From Cymbidium sinense (taxonomy: Eukaryota; Streptophyta; Magnoliopsida; Asparagales; Orchidaceae): 64,000 bases of DNA. The position numbers and the translations under genes are program-made. The stretch is taken from contig CM038214.1 of NCBI GenBank assembly GCA_021442155.1, positions 313,441,001 through 313,505,000 on the forward strand, in the 5' to 3' direction. The notes beneath the pieces were generated by a model. The model searched no databases, had not been told where the DNA came from, and was given only the letters and a program-made list of their open reading frames with translations. This document shows positions 1-11,811 of the stretch, piece by piece (position 1 is the stretch's first letter; each line of letters begins with the position of its first letter).

Positions 1-159
1 AAACCCTAATCTAACCCTAAAACCTAAGCTAACTAAACCCTAAACCTTAAATCATAAAAAACCTAAACTCTACAGCCTAAACCCTAAACCCTAACCCTAA
101 GTTGTAATCCCTAAAACCCTAAACCCTAAAACCCTAAACCATAAACCCAAAATACCTAA

Positions 160-967
160 AAACCTAAACCTAAACTTAATAAAACCAAAAAAGAAAATAA
201 ATAAAAAAACCTAAACCTTAAAAAATAGAAAAATAATATAAAATAAAAACCTAAACTAAAACCTAAAGCTAAACCTAAAAATAGAAGAAAATAAAAACTA
301 AACTAAAATATCATAAATAAAAACCTAAACTAAATTAAAAAAAAAATAAATCAAAAAATATAAAACCTAAATAAAATAAAAATTAAGCATAAAATAAAAG
401 TAAAATAAACCTAAAATAAAATAAAATAAGAACTAAATAAAAACCTAAACCTACAAAAAACCTAAAAATAATCCTAAAAATAAATAAAAGATAAAACCTA
501 AACCCTAAACTAAAAACAAAACCTAAACCTAAAATAAATAAAATTAAATAAACCTAAACATAAACTAAAAGAAATTAAACTAAAATAAATAAATCCTAAA
601 CCTAAACCTAAAATATACTAAACCTAAACCCTAAATTAAATAAAACAAAATAAACTAAAATAAACCAAAACCTAAACTAAAAAATAAAACCTAAAAATAA
701 AACTAAAATAAAACCTAAAACCTAAACATAAAAAAATAAAATAAAAAACCTAAACCTAAAACTAAAAATTAAAAATAAAACCTAAACTTCAAAAAATAAA
801 ATAAAAATAAAACTAAATTAAAAAAAAAACATAAGCCTTAACCTAAACCTAAAATATAAACTAAAATATAAAACTAAAGCTAAAATAAATCAACATAGAA
901 TAAATTAAAAATAAACTAAATAAACTAAATAAACCTATACCTAAGAGTTTACTTAATTTTTAAAAAA
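160..967 (+). repeat. A-rich telomere-derived satellite monomer, copy C1
   Basis: Runs of CCTAAA, AATAAA and AAATAAAA in a fixed order that recurs in other copies. It ends in the boundary motif near 930-967, which reads AGAGTTTACTTAATTTTT before CCCTAAA repeats resume. Confidence 0.7.
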
Positions 968-1270
968 ATCCTAAACCCTAAACCTTAACCCTAAAACTAA
1001 ACCTAAACCCAAAACCTAAATCTTAAAAAACCCTAAACCCTATACCCTAAATAAAAATAAGTAAATAAATAGATAAAACCCTAAACCTAAACCCAAAACC
1101 CAAAACCTACAACCTTAAACCCTAAACCCTAAACCCTAAACCCTTAACCATAAAACACTAAACCCTAAACCCTAAACCCTAAAGCCTAAAAGCCTAAATC
1201 CTAAACCTTAAACCCTAAACCCTAAACCATAAATCCTAAAACCTACAACCCTAAACCCTAAACCCTAAAC
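967..1270 (+). repeat. Degenerate CCCTAAA spacer in R1
   Basis: Telomere-like heptamers, mostly CCCTAAA with CCTTAAA and CCATAAA variants. The best run is at about 1117-1142. No coding content is seen. Confidence 0.8.
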
Positions 1271-2160
1271 ACAAAATAATAAAAACCTAAAAACATAAAC
1301 TTAAACTAAATAAAACCAAAAAATATAATAAAATAAAAATATTAAAATAAAATAAACTAAACATAAACATAAACCCTAAACCTAAACTTAAATAAAATAT
1401 TAAAATAAATTAAAATAAAAACCTAAACCTAAACTTAAAAATAACTTAAAATAAAAAATAAAAATTAAACTAAAATAAAATAAATATAAACCTAAACTAA
1501 ACTAAAAAATACAATAAACTTATAAATAAAAAACTAAATAAAATAACAACCAAAAATAAAATAAAAATAAAATAAAAAATAAATAAAAACCTAAACCTAA
1601 ATAATAAAACTATGAATAAAACCTAAAAATAAATAAAAACTAAAACCTAAATGCTAAACTTAAAAAAAAACATAAACCTAAAATAAACAAAATAAAATAA
1701 ACCTAAAGCTAAACTAAAATAAACTAAACTAAAATAAGTAAAACCTAAACATAAACCTAAAATAAACTAAACCTAAATCCTGAACTAAATAAAATAAAAT
1801 GAACTCAAAATAAACATAAACCTAACCTAAAAAATAAAACCTCGAAATAAACCTAAAATAAAAACCTAAAACCTAAACCTAAATAAATAAAATAAAACCT
1901 TAATCATAAACCTAAAAATAAAAAATAAAACATATACCTAAAAAATAAAATAAAAATAAAACTAAACTAAAAAAGAAACATAAACCTAAATCTTAACCTA
2001 AAAAATAAACAAAAATAAAAAAACCTAAACTAAAATAAATAAACTAAACTAAATAAAAATAAAAAATAAACCAAAATAAAAAAATAAAATAAAATAAAAT
2101 AACTATAAAATAAACTAAATAAACCTAAAACTACAAGTTTACTTAATTTAAAAAAAATAA
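1270..2160 (+). repeat. A-rich satellite monomer, copy C2
   Basis: Same internal order as copies C4, C5 and C7, for example the landmarks AACAACCAAAAATAAAAT and AAACTATGAATAAAACC near 1546 and 1605. It ends in the boundary motif ACAAGTTTACTTAATTTA at about 2132-2150. Confidence 0.7.
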
Positions 2161-2650
2161 GAAATCCTAAACTCTAAACCCTAATTCCTAAACCCTAAAC
2201 CCTACACCCTAAAACCAACCCTAATCCCTAAACCCTAAACCCTAAACCCAAAACCTACAACCCAATGCCTTAAACCCTAAACCCTAAATCCTAAACACTA
2301 AACCCTAAACCCTAAGCTCTAAACCCTAAACCCTAAACTGTAAACCCTAAACCCTAAACCCTATACCCTAAACACTAACCTTAACCCTAAACCCTAAACT
2401 CTAAACCACAAATCCTAAAACCTTAAACCCTAAACTAACCCTAAACCCTAAAAACCCTAAATACTGAAGCCTAAACACTAAACCCTAATCTAACCCTAAA
2501 ACCTAAGCTAACCCTAAACCCTAAAACTTAAATCATAAAACACCTAAACTCTACAGCCTAAACCATAAACCCTAACCCTAAGCCGTAATACCTAAAACTC
2601 TAAACCCTAAAACCCTAAACCCTAAACCCTAAACCATAAACCCTAAATAC
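2160..2650 (+). repeat. Degenerate CCCTAAA spacer across the R1/R2 junction
   Basis: About 490 bases of CCCTAAA variants with no long perfect run. The R1/R2 junction lies near 2482. Nothing else is seen here. Confidence 0.8.
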
Positions 2651-3460
2651 CTAAAAACCTAAATCTAAACTTAATAAAACCAAAAAAATAAAATAAATAA
2701 AATAACCTAAACCTTAAAAAATAGAAAAATAATATAAAATAAAAACCTAAACTAAAACGTAAACCTAAACCTGAAAATAGAAGAAAATAAAAACTAAACT
2801 AAAATATCATAAATAAAAACCTAAACTAAATTAAAAAATAAAATAAATCAAAAAATATAAAACCTAAATAAAATAAAAATTAAGCATAAAATAAAAATAA
2901 AATAAACCTAAAATAAAATAAAATAAAAACTAAATAAAATCTTAAACCTAAAAAAAACCTAAAAATAATCCTAAAAAAATAAATTAAAGATAAAACCTAA
3001 ACCCTAAACTAAAAATGAAACCTAAACCTAAAATAAATAAAATAAAATAATCCTAAATATAAACTAAAAAAAATTAAACTAAAATAAATAAATCCTAAGC
3101 CTAAAAATAAAATATACTAAACCTAAACCATAAATTAAATAAAATAAAATAAACTAAAAATAAACCTAAACCTAAACTAAAAAATAAAACCTAAAAATAA
3201 AACTAAAATAAAAACCTAAAACCTAAACATAAAAAAATAAAATAAAAAACCTAAACCTAAAACTAAAAATTAAAAATAAAACCTAAACCTAAAAAATAAA
3301 ATAAAAATAAAACTAAATTAAAAAAAACATAAACCTTAACCGAAACCTAAAATATAAACTAAAATATAAAACCAAAGCCAAAATAAATAAACCTAGAATA
3401 AATTAAAAATAAACTAAATAAGCCTATACCTACAGGTTTACTTAATTTTTTTTAAAAACA
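2650..3460 (+). repeat. A-rich satellite monomer, copy C3
   Basis: Aligns by eye along its whole length with C1. It ends in the boundary motif ACAGGTTTACTTAATTTTTT near 3430-3449. Confidence 0.7.
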
Positions 3461-3673
3461 CCCTAAACCTTAAACCTTGAATCCTAAACCCTAAACCCTA
3501 AACCTTATCCCTAAAACTAAACGTAAACCCAAAACCCTAAATCTTAAAAAACCCTAAACCCTATACCCTAAATAAAAATAAAAAAATAAAACCCTAAACC
3601 TAAACCCAAAACCCAAAACCCAAAACCTACAGCCTTAAACCCTAAACCCTAAACCCTTAACCATAAAATGCTA

Positions 3674-4526
3674 AACCCTAAACCCTAAACCCTAAACCTT
3701 AAAGCCTAAAAGCCTAAATCCTAAACCTTATACCCTAAACCCTAAACCATAAATCCTAAAACCTACAACCCTAAAGCCTAAACCCTAAACACAAAATAGT
3801 TAAAACCCAAAACCTTAACCAAAACTAAATAAAACCAAAAAATATAATAAAATAAAAATATTAAAATAAAATAAACTAAACATAAACTTAAACCCAAAAC
3901 CTAAACTTAAATAAAATATTAAAATAAATTAAAATAAAAACCTAAACCTAATCTTAAAAATAACATAAAATAAAAAATAAAAATTAAACTAAAATAAAAT
4001 AAATATAAACCTAAACTAAACTAAAAATAAAATAAAATAAACTTATAAATAAAAAACTAAATAAAATAACAACCAAACATAAAATAAAATAAAATAAAAA
4101 CTAAATTAAAACCTAAACCTAAACAATAAAACTATGAATAAAACCTAAAAATAAATAAAAACTAAAACCTAAATGCTAAACTTAAAAAAAAACTAAACCT
4201 AAAATAAAAAAAATAAAATAAACCTAAAGCTAAACTAAAAAAAACTAAAATAAAATAAATAAAACCTAAACCTAAACCTAAAATAAACTAAACCAAAATC
4301 CTAAACTAAATAAAATAAAATAAACTAAAAAATAAAACCTCAAAATAAACCTAAAATAAAAGCCTAAAACCTAAACCTAAACAAATAAAATAAAAACCTA
4401 ATCATAAACCTAAAGATAAAAAATAAAACCTAAACCTAAAAAATAAAATAAAAATAAAACTAAACTAAAAAAGAAACATAAAGCTAAACCTTAACCTAAA
4501 AAATAAACAAAAATAAAAAAACCCTA
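3674..4526 (+). repeat. 853-base tandem duplication, first copy
   Basis: TTATACCC at 3728 recurs at 4581, and long stretches match nearly base for base over the whole interval. The unit holds a CCCTAAA-like lead and monomer C4 (about 3800-4520). The junction falls in a CCCTAAA run, as expected for unequal exchange. Confidence 0.85.
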
Positions 4527-5375
4527 AACCCTAAACCCTAAACCCTAAACCTTAAAGCCTAAAAGCCTAAATCCTAAACCTTATACCCTAAACCCTAAAC
4601 CATAAATCCTAAAACCTACAACCCTAAAGCCTAAACCCTAAACACAAAATAGTTAAAACCTGAAAACCTTAACCAAAACTAAATAAAACCAAAAAATATA
4701 ATAAAATAAAAATATTAAAATAAAATAAACTAAACATAAACTTAAACCCAAAACCTAAACTTAAATAAAATATTAAAATAAATTAAAATAAAAACCTAAA
4801 CCTAATCTTAAAAATAACATAAATAAAAAAAATAAAATTAAACTAAAATAAAATAAATATAAACCTAAACTAAACTAAAAAATAAAATAAAATAAACTTA
4901 TAAATAAAAAACTAAATAAAATAACAACCAAACATAAAATAAAAATAAAATAAAAACTAAATAAAAACCTAAACCTAAACAATAAAACTATGAATAAAAC
5001 CTAAAAATAAATAAAAACTAAAACCTAAATGCTAAACTTAAAAAAAAACTAAACCTAAAATAAAAAAAATAAAATAAACCTAAAGCTAAACTAAAAAAAC
5101 TAAAATAAAATAAATAAAACCTAAACCTAAACCTAAAATAAACTAAACCAAAATCCTAAACTAAATAAAATAAAATAAACTAAAAATAAAACCTCAAAAT
5201 AAACCTAAAATAAAAGCCTAAAACCCCTAAAACAAATAAAAAATAAAAACCCAATCATAAACCTAAAGATAAAAATAAAACCTAAACCTAAAAAATAAAA
5301 TAAAAATAAAACTAAACTAAAAAAGAAACATAAAGCTAAACCTTAACCTAAAAAATAAACAAAAATAAAAAAACC
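4527..5375 (+). repeat. 853-base tandem duplication, second copy
   Basis: Near-identical to the preceding copy and includes monomer C5 (about 4655-5370). Small differences are scattered, for example TTAAAACCTGAAAACC here against TTAAAACCCAAAACC before. The low divergence marks it as younger than the R1/R2/R3 units. Confidence 0.85.
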
Positions 5376-5530
5376 CTAAACCCTAAACCCTAAACCCTAA
5401 ACACTAACCTTAACCCTAAACCCTAAACCCTAAACCCTAAACCACAAATCCTAAAACCTTAAACCCTAAACTAACCTTAAACCCTAAAAACACTAAATCC
5501 TAAAGCCTAAAGTCTAAATCCTAAACCCTA

Positions 5531-7695
5531 AACACTAATCTAACCCAAAACCTAAGCTAACCCTAAACCCTAAACCTCAAATCATAAAAAACCTAAACTC
5601 CACATCCTAAACCCTAAATCATAACCCTAAGTCGTAATCCCTAAAACCCTAAACCCTAAAATCCTAAACCGTAAACCCCAAACCATAAACCCTAAATACC
5701 TAAAAACCTAAACCTAAACTTAATAAAACCAAAAAATAAAATAAATAAAAAAACCTAAACCTTAAAAAAATAGAAAAATAATATAAAATAAAAACCTAAA
5801 CTAAAAATTAAAGTTAAACCTAAAAATAGAAGAAAGTAAAAACTAAACTAAAATATCATAAATAAAAACCTAAACTAAATTAAAAAATAAAATAAACCAA
5901 AAAATATAAAACCTAAACAAAATAAAAATTAAGCGTAAAAAAAATAAAATAAACCTAAAATAAAAAAATAAAAAATTAAATAAAAACCTAAACTTAAAAA
6001 AAACCTAAAAATAATCCTAAAAATAAATAAAAGATAAAACCTAAACCCTAAACTAAAAACAAAACCTAAACCAAAAATAAATAAAATAAAATAAACCTAA
6101 ACATAAACTAAAAGAAATTAAACTAAAATAAATAAATCCTAAACCTAAACCTAAAATATACTAAACCTAAACCCTAAATTAAATGAAACAAAATAAACTA
6201 AAAATAAACCTAAAGATAAACTAAAAAATAAAACCTAAAAAAAAACTAAATAAAAACTTAAAACCTAAACATAAAAAAATAAAATAAAAAACCTAAACCT
6301 AAAACAAAAAATTAAAAATAAAACCTAAACCTAAAAAATAAAATAAAAATAAAACTAAATTAAAAAAAAACATAAACATTAACCTAAACCTAAAATATAA
6401 ACTAAAATATAAAACCAAAGCTAAAATAAATCAACCTAGAATAAATTAAAAAAAAAAACTAAATGAACTAAATAAACCTTTACCTACAGCTTTACTTAAT
6501 TTTTTTAAAAAAAACCCTAAGCGCTAAACCTTGAATCCTAAACCCTAAACCCTAAACCTTAACCCTAAAACTAAACCTAAACCCAAAACCCTAAATCTTA
6601 AAAAACCCTGAACCCTATACTCTAAATAAAAATAAATAAATAAATCCCTAAACCTAAACCCAAAACCCAAAACCTACAACCTTAAACCCTAAACCCTAAA
6701 CCCTTAACTATAAAACCCTAAACCCTAAACCCTAAACCCTATAGCCTAAAACCCTACATCCTAAACCTTAAACCCTAAACCCTAGACCCTAAATCATAAA
6801 CCTACAACCCTAAACCCTAAACACAAAATAGTAAAAACTTAAAAACCTAAACCTAAATGAAATAAAACCAAAAAATATAATAAAATAGAAATATTAAAAT
6901 AAAATAAACTAAACATAAACTTAAATCCTAAACCTAAACTTAAATAAATAATTTAAAATAAAGAAAACTAAACCTAAACATAAAGTAAATAAAAAAATAA
7001 ATAAAATTAATTTAAGTAAGATAAAGATAAATATAAAGCCTAAACTAAACTAAAAAAATAAAATAAAACTATGAAATAAAAAAACTAAATAAAATAACAA
7101 CCAAACATAAAATAAAATAATAATAAAAACTAAATGAAATGTAAACCTAACAATGGAGACTAAGAATAAAACCTAAAATAAATAAAAGAAACTAAAACCT
7201 AAATGCTAAAAAAAAACCTAAACTAAAATAAACAAAATAAAATAAACTAAAACTAAACTAAAATAAACTAAACTAAAATAAATAAACCTAAAACCTAAAA
7301 CCTAAAATAAACTAAACCTAAATCCTGAACTAAATAAAATAAAATGAACTCAAAATAAACGTAAACCTAAACAAAAAAATCAAAACCTCAAAATAAAACT
7401 AAAATAAAAACCTAAAACCTAAACCTAAACAAATAAAATAAAAACCTAATCATAAACCTAAAAATAAAAAATAAAACCTAAACCTAAAAAATAAAATAAA
7501 AATAAAACTAAACTAAAAAACATAAACCCTAAACCTTAACCTAAAATAAACAAAAAATAAAAACCTAAACTAAAATAACTAAATGAATAAATAAACTAAA
7601 TAAATAAAAATAAAAATAAACCTAAATAAAAAAATAAAAGATAAAGATATAAAATAAACTAAATGACCTAAGACTGGGTTTGCTTGATTTAAACC
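5531..7695 (+). repeat. Large tandem unit R3
   Basis: Third large unit, with monomers C6 (about 5695-6515) and C7 (about 6825-7695). The second boundary motif lies about 2,125 bases into the unit, as in R1, but reads GGGTTTGCTTGATTT. That carries two A-to-G changes, and the A-to-G-rich island begins immediately after it. Confidence 0.75.
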
Positions 7696-8220
7696 ATCTA
7701 CTCTAGCCCCAGATCCTGGATCCTGACCCTGAGCCGCCAACTGACCTGATCCCACTGGGCCACCCAGGCCCTGAGCCCACCTACCCTGCAGCCTGGGCCC
7801 ACAGGCCCAAAGCCCTCAGTAAGATCTCTGGGCTGAGCCTAAGACCCTAGGACCTGACTGACCTGGGCCATAAATCTGAGGCCTGGGCTACGGACTAGGC
7901 CCTGAAACTGGTGACAGACCACAGGCCAGACTGAATACTGAGCCTCTAGTGCTAAGAGCCATGGCTGAGCCTAGCCATGGCCCTAGGCCCTGGGCTTCCA
8001 GACCACTGATCCACTGACCTGGGGTGTGCCCTCAGGCATGTGTGCCTGCCCTGGGCCCACCAGATAATAAAGAGCTTAAATAAGATAAATGAATAAGGGG
8101 AAAGGCTAGGCAAATAAATGTATAATAAACACCTAGATAAATAAATGCTGGCTAGAAGATTAAGCATTAACCTTTGGGCTTTAATGGCTATGTGCCTGGG
8201 CCCTACTAAGATAGATTAAC
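7660..8220 (+). repeat. GC-rich island: CCCTAAA-like DNA with A-to-G changes
   Basis: It occupies the place where R1 and R2 carry CCCTAAA spacers. Heptamer-like units read CCCTGAG, CCCTGGG and CCCTAGG in place of CCCTAAA. Reading frames here (7952-8167, minus) have no family features and look like chance frames created by the base shift. Either true A-to-G (T-to-C) change or consensus error in telomeric repeats could produce this. Confidence 0.6.
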
Positions 8221-8530
8221 TAAATGAAGCTTAAACATAAAAGATAAAGGCTTAAATAGCACAAAGATAAAACCAAGAGCCTAAACCTGCAGATAGACCT
8301 AAACTAAAACTAAGAATAAAATAAAACATAAACCTAAAAGATAAAAATAAAATAAAACTAAACTTAAAATAAACATAAACTACAAACCTAAACTTAAAAA
8401 ATTAAAGATAAAAAGACTAAAAGATAGAGCCTAAAGATAAAATAAATTAAACTAAATAAAAAATAAATAAAATAAACAAAATATAAAATAAAATAAATAA
8501 ATCTAAACATCTTGGTTTGCTTGATTAAAA
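8220..8530 (+). repeat. A-rich satellite monomer fragment with A-to-G changes, copy C8
   Basis: Shortened monomer in which many AAATAAA units read GATAAA. It ends in a boundary motif variant GGTTTGCTTGATTAAAA at 8513-8529, with the same two A-to-G changes as at 7678. Confidence 0.55.
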
Positions 8531-8534
8531 GGCA

Positions 8535-8945
8535 GCCTCAGAATACTAGGCCACGGACCCTAGATCTGGAGTCACAGGCCACGGACCCTGTCTTGGGCCT
8601 GTACAGGCACAGAGCCACAGAGCCATGAGTCTGGCTCTGATCCAGACTGAGGCTGAGCCACTGAAACAGGCAGATCCTGAGCCTGAGGCTCTTGATTGAC
8701 CCTGGCCTGGCCACTGAGCCCAATGAGGCTGAGCAGCCCAGGCAGGGCAGTGAGCCACTAGTGACCTGCCACAGGCAGTCTTGAGCCAGCCCTGGGCCAC
8801 AGCCAAAACTGCTAGGCTGAGCCCAGACCCTAAAGGCCCTGAGCCATGAGCCCTGATCCCTGACAGGACTCTGGGCTGGAGGCATGGAATCACAAAATCC
8901 ATGAGCCACTGAGCCACTAGTGAGCCTGAGTCAGAATTACAGTAA
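8535..8945 (+). repeat. Second GC-rich island derived from CCCTAAA spacer
   Basis: Dense CTGAGCC, CCTGGCC and CACTGAGCC units directly after a boundary motif, so in spacer position. The overlapping minus-strand frames (8538-8909, 8546-8965) are Gly/Ser/Ala/Trp-rich without recognisable domains. I treat them as non-coding. Confidence 0.55.
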
Positions 8946-9435
8946 GAATAAAATGAGTAAAACAAAGATAAAGGTAAAACACAGGCAAACTAAAGAGAAA
9001 CCATAACCTAAATAAAATAAAATAAACTAGATAAGATAAATGGAGACTGAACCTGATCACAAATAAACTAAACCTAAACCTAAAGGAATAAAATATAACA
9101 AATTAAAAAATAAAACTTAAAAAAAACCTAAAATAAAACCTAAAAAAACATAAAAATAAAATAAAACCACATACATACCTAAACTAAAAATAAAACTAAA
9201 CCTAAAAATAAAATAAAAATATAACTAAACTATAAAATAAACATAAACATAAACCTAAACTTGAAAATTAAACTAAAAAAAATAAACTATAATAAATAAA
9301 CCTAAAATAAATAAATTAAACTAAATAAAAATAAATAATTAAACTGAAATAAAAATTATAAATAAAATAAACTAAAATAAATAAAAAATAAACTAAATAA
9401 ATCTAAACCTATCGGTTAAATTATTTTGAAGAAAG
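8945..9435 (+). repeat. A-rich satellite monomer fragment, copy C9
   Basis: A-to-G changes thin out across the first 120 bases, then ordinary AAATAAA/CCTAAA text resumes. A degenerate boundary motif lies at about 9405-9425 (TATCGGTTAAATTATTTT). Confidence 0.55.
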
Positions 9436-9860
9436 AACCCTAAACCTTAAACCCTAAACCCAAAACTATAAATCTTAAACCTTGCCACACCCTAAACCTA
9501 AAGCCTAACCACCCTAAACCTTTGACCACTAGGCCTAGGCCCATGAGCCCTACCTTAAGCCCTGGCTAACCCTGGGCTTTAGCAGGCCACCCCAGGCTGA
9601 GCCACACTGAAACTCTAAACTGGCAGTGAGCCACTGAGCCATCCCACTGACCTAACCCAGGTGACCTAGCTACACAGAACTCTAATCCACAATCCTAATC
9701 TCACCACCACTAAATGAGCATAAACCAACCCTAAACCCCCACCCTAAACCCTACCTAAACCCTAAACACTGACCACAAGCTTAAACTTAAAGTTACTAAA
9801 TAAACTAAAAAATATACTTAAACCCTAAAACCTAAGAAACTTAACCTTAAAGCTACACCC
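9435..9860 (+). repeat. Degenerate CCCTAAA spacer with a third, smaller A-to-G patch
   Basis: CCCTAAA variants. At about 9520-9690 there is another patch of CTGAGCC and CCTGGGC units. The last 80 bases (AAGTTACTAAATAAACTAAA and on) match the flank found upstream of the other GRP retrocopies. Confidence 0.65.
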
Positions 9861-9861
9861 T

Positions 9862-10341
9862 AAGAATGGGAAGAACCTAGGAACATTACCATTAACCAGG
9901 TTTGATCTAGATCTAGTAGTGGAGGTGAAGGCAGAGGCAGCGGTGATCGTAGTGGTGGTGGGGGATCTGGATGTGCTGGTGGATATGGAGGTGGTGGTTA
10001 GAGTAGTGGTGGTTATGGAGGCACGAAGAGCGATAGAGGTTACAGCTATGGTGGTGGTAGATGGAGAGATCAAGGATATGATGGTGGATCTTACTACTCG
10101 AGAGGCCACGGTGGTTATGATGGGAACTGGAGAAATTGAAGAACGATCCATCCAATCTAAACTTACAGAATTATCTTTATAGTAGAGACGATTCTAGTTA
10201 TCTGGGGTTTTTGATTTGCTCTATGCATGCTCATTTTTTATCTATGTCATCGCTTATGTTTTAGAGAACTTGGGGTGTTACTTGGTTGATAAAATTGAAA
10301 GAAGAAATATTGAATCTGAATTTGTTATCTGTTAAAAAAAA
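9862..10341 (+). pseudogene. GRP retrocopy G1 (glycine-rich RNA-binding protein, 5'-truncated, poly(A)-tailed)
   Basis: In the GRP frame the copy reads the last stretch of an RNA-recognition motif (NG-K/Q-NL...NITIN) followed by a Gly/Tyr/Ser-rich tail (GGYGGGG, SSGGYGG, RWRDQGYDGG) and a natural end GNWRN-stop at about 10138. The rest of the RRM is missing. About 190 bases of 3' UTR and a poly(A) tract (10333-10341) run straight into telomere-like repeats, with no intron visible. That is the structure of a processed pseudogene. A TAG at 9999-10001 breaks the glycine-rich part. The open frames 9919-10182 (plus) and 9825-10155 (minus) are shifted or antisense readings of the GGN codons. In known GRPs the RRM binds RNA and the Gly tail mediates protein contacts; this copy should do neither. 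Confidence 0.85.
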
Positions 10342-10685
10342 CCAAAAACTCTAAACCCTAAATTAAAATTTGAGCCATAAACCCTAAACACTTAACCCTA
10401 AAAATAAAAAATAAAAAACAAAAAATAAAAAAATGAACCCTAAACCCTAAATCTAACCCTAAACCCTAAACCTACAAACCTAAACACTAAAGCCTAAACC
10501 GTAAACCCTAAAACCCTAAATCCTAAACCCAAAACCCTAAACCCTAAACCCTAAACACTAAACCCCAAAAACCCAAAACCCTAAAGCCTAAACACTAAAG
10601 CCTAAACCTTAAAACCTAAACCCTAACTTAAACCCTAAACCCTAAAACCCTAAACCCTAAACCCTAAACCCTAATCCCTAAAAAC
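10342..10685 (+). repeat. Degenerate CCCTAAA spacer
   Basis: Telomere-like units follow the G1 poly(A) directly. They are interrupted at 10405-10435 by an AAAATAAAAAACAAA run. No gene is seen. Confidence 0.8.
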
Positions 10686-11540
10686 CTAAAAAACTAAACC
10701 TAAATTAAATAAAACCTAAAAACAAAATAAATAAGAAACCTAAACTAAAATAGAATAAAAAATAATATAAAATCAAAGCCTAAACTAAAACCTAAACTTA
10801 AATGTAAAAATTAAATAAAATAAAAAATCAAAATAAACTAAAATAAAATAAATAAAAAACTAAACTAAACTAAAAAATAAAGTAAACCTAAGAATAAAAA
10901 ACCTAAATAAAATAAAAATGAAACATAAAATAAATATAAAATAAACCTAAAATAAAATAAAATTAAATTAAATAAAACCCTAAACCTAAAAAATAAACCT
11001 AAAAATAAAATCTAAAAATAAATAAAAAATCAAACCTAATCTTAAACTAAAAAATCAAACCTAAACCTAAAATAAAATTGAAATAAACAAAATAAAATAA
11101 ACCTAAACCTAAACTAATATAAATAAAACTTCAAACTAAACCTAAATCTAAACCTAAACTAAATAAAATAAAATAAATTAAAAATAAACCTAAACCTAAA
11201 CAAAAAAAATAAAACCTAAAATAAAAACCTAAAACTTAAACCTAAAAAATAAAATAAAAACCTAAACCTAAACTTAAAATAAAAAATAAAACCTAAACCT
11301 AAAAAATATAATAAAAATAAAACTGAAATAAAAAATAAACCTAAACCTAAACTTAAACCTAAAAAATTAACTAAAATGAAAACCCTAAACTAAAAATAGA
11401 TAAACCTAACATAAATAAACTAAACTAAATAAAAATAAAAAATAAACCTAAATAAAAATATAAAATAAAATAAAATAAAATAAATAAAAAATAAACAAAA
11501 TAAACCTAAACACAGGTTTAATTAATTTTTTTTAAAAAAA
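10685..11540 (+). repeat. A-rich satellite monomer, copy C10
   Basis: Nearly full-length monomer in the standard order. It ends in the boundary motif ACAGGTTTAATTAATTTTTT near 11512-11531. Confidence 0.7.
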
Positions 11541-11811
11541 CCATAAACCCTAAATTCATAACCCTAAACATCAAACCCAAAATAATAAAACTAACCCAAA
11601 ACCCTAAACCATAAATCTACAATAGTAAACCTACAACCCTTAGCCCTAAACCCTAAACCCTAAACTCTAAAAAATAAAAAACCCTAATCCATAATCCTTA
11701 AACCCTAAACCTTAAACCATAAACCTTAAATCCCAAACCCTAAACCCTAAACCCTAAACCCTATAAGCATAAACATTAAAACCCTAAACCTTAAACCCTA
11801 AACCCCAATTA
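11540..11811 (+). repeat. Degenerate CCCTAAA spacer
   Basis: Telomere-like units with variants (CCATAAA, CCTTAAA) leading up to the P0 retrocopy. No other content is seen. Confidence 0.8.

Larger units (their letters stand above)
1..2481 (+). repeat. Large tandem unit R1 of telomere-derived DNA
   Basis: First of three consecutive large units. It consists of a CCCTAAA-like lead, satellite monomer, CCCTAAA-like middle, second monomer and CCCTAAA-like tail. The landmark CTCTACAGCC at 68 recurs at 2549, giving a 2,481-base period. The start of the window repeats almost verbatim at about 2484. Confidence 0.8.
2482..5530 (+). repeat. Large tandem unit R2 with an internal duplication
   Basis: Second large unit, about 3.05 kb. 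It is longer than R1 because an 853-base segment is doubled. It also lacks the last part of the second monomer, including its boundary motif. The next landmark (CTCCACATCC) is at 5598. Confidence 0.75.

Noticed and set aside
1..160. True chromosome end at the left edge
   Set aside because: CCCTAAA units are degenerate with few perfect runs and alternate with satellite. A real terminus would show long perfect arrays.
7952..8965. Reading frames of 71, 123 and 139 residues on the minus strand
   Set aside because: They lie in GC-shifted spacer DNA, overlap each other in different frames, and show no domain or start context.
9825..10182. Val-rich, Thr/Ser-rich and His-rich proteins at GRP copy G1
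   Set aside because: All are shifted or antisense readings of glycine (GGN) codons of the GRP retrocopy.
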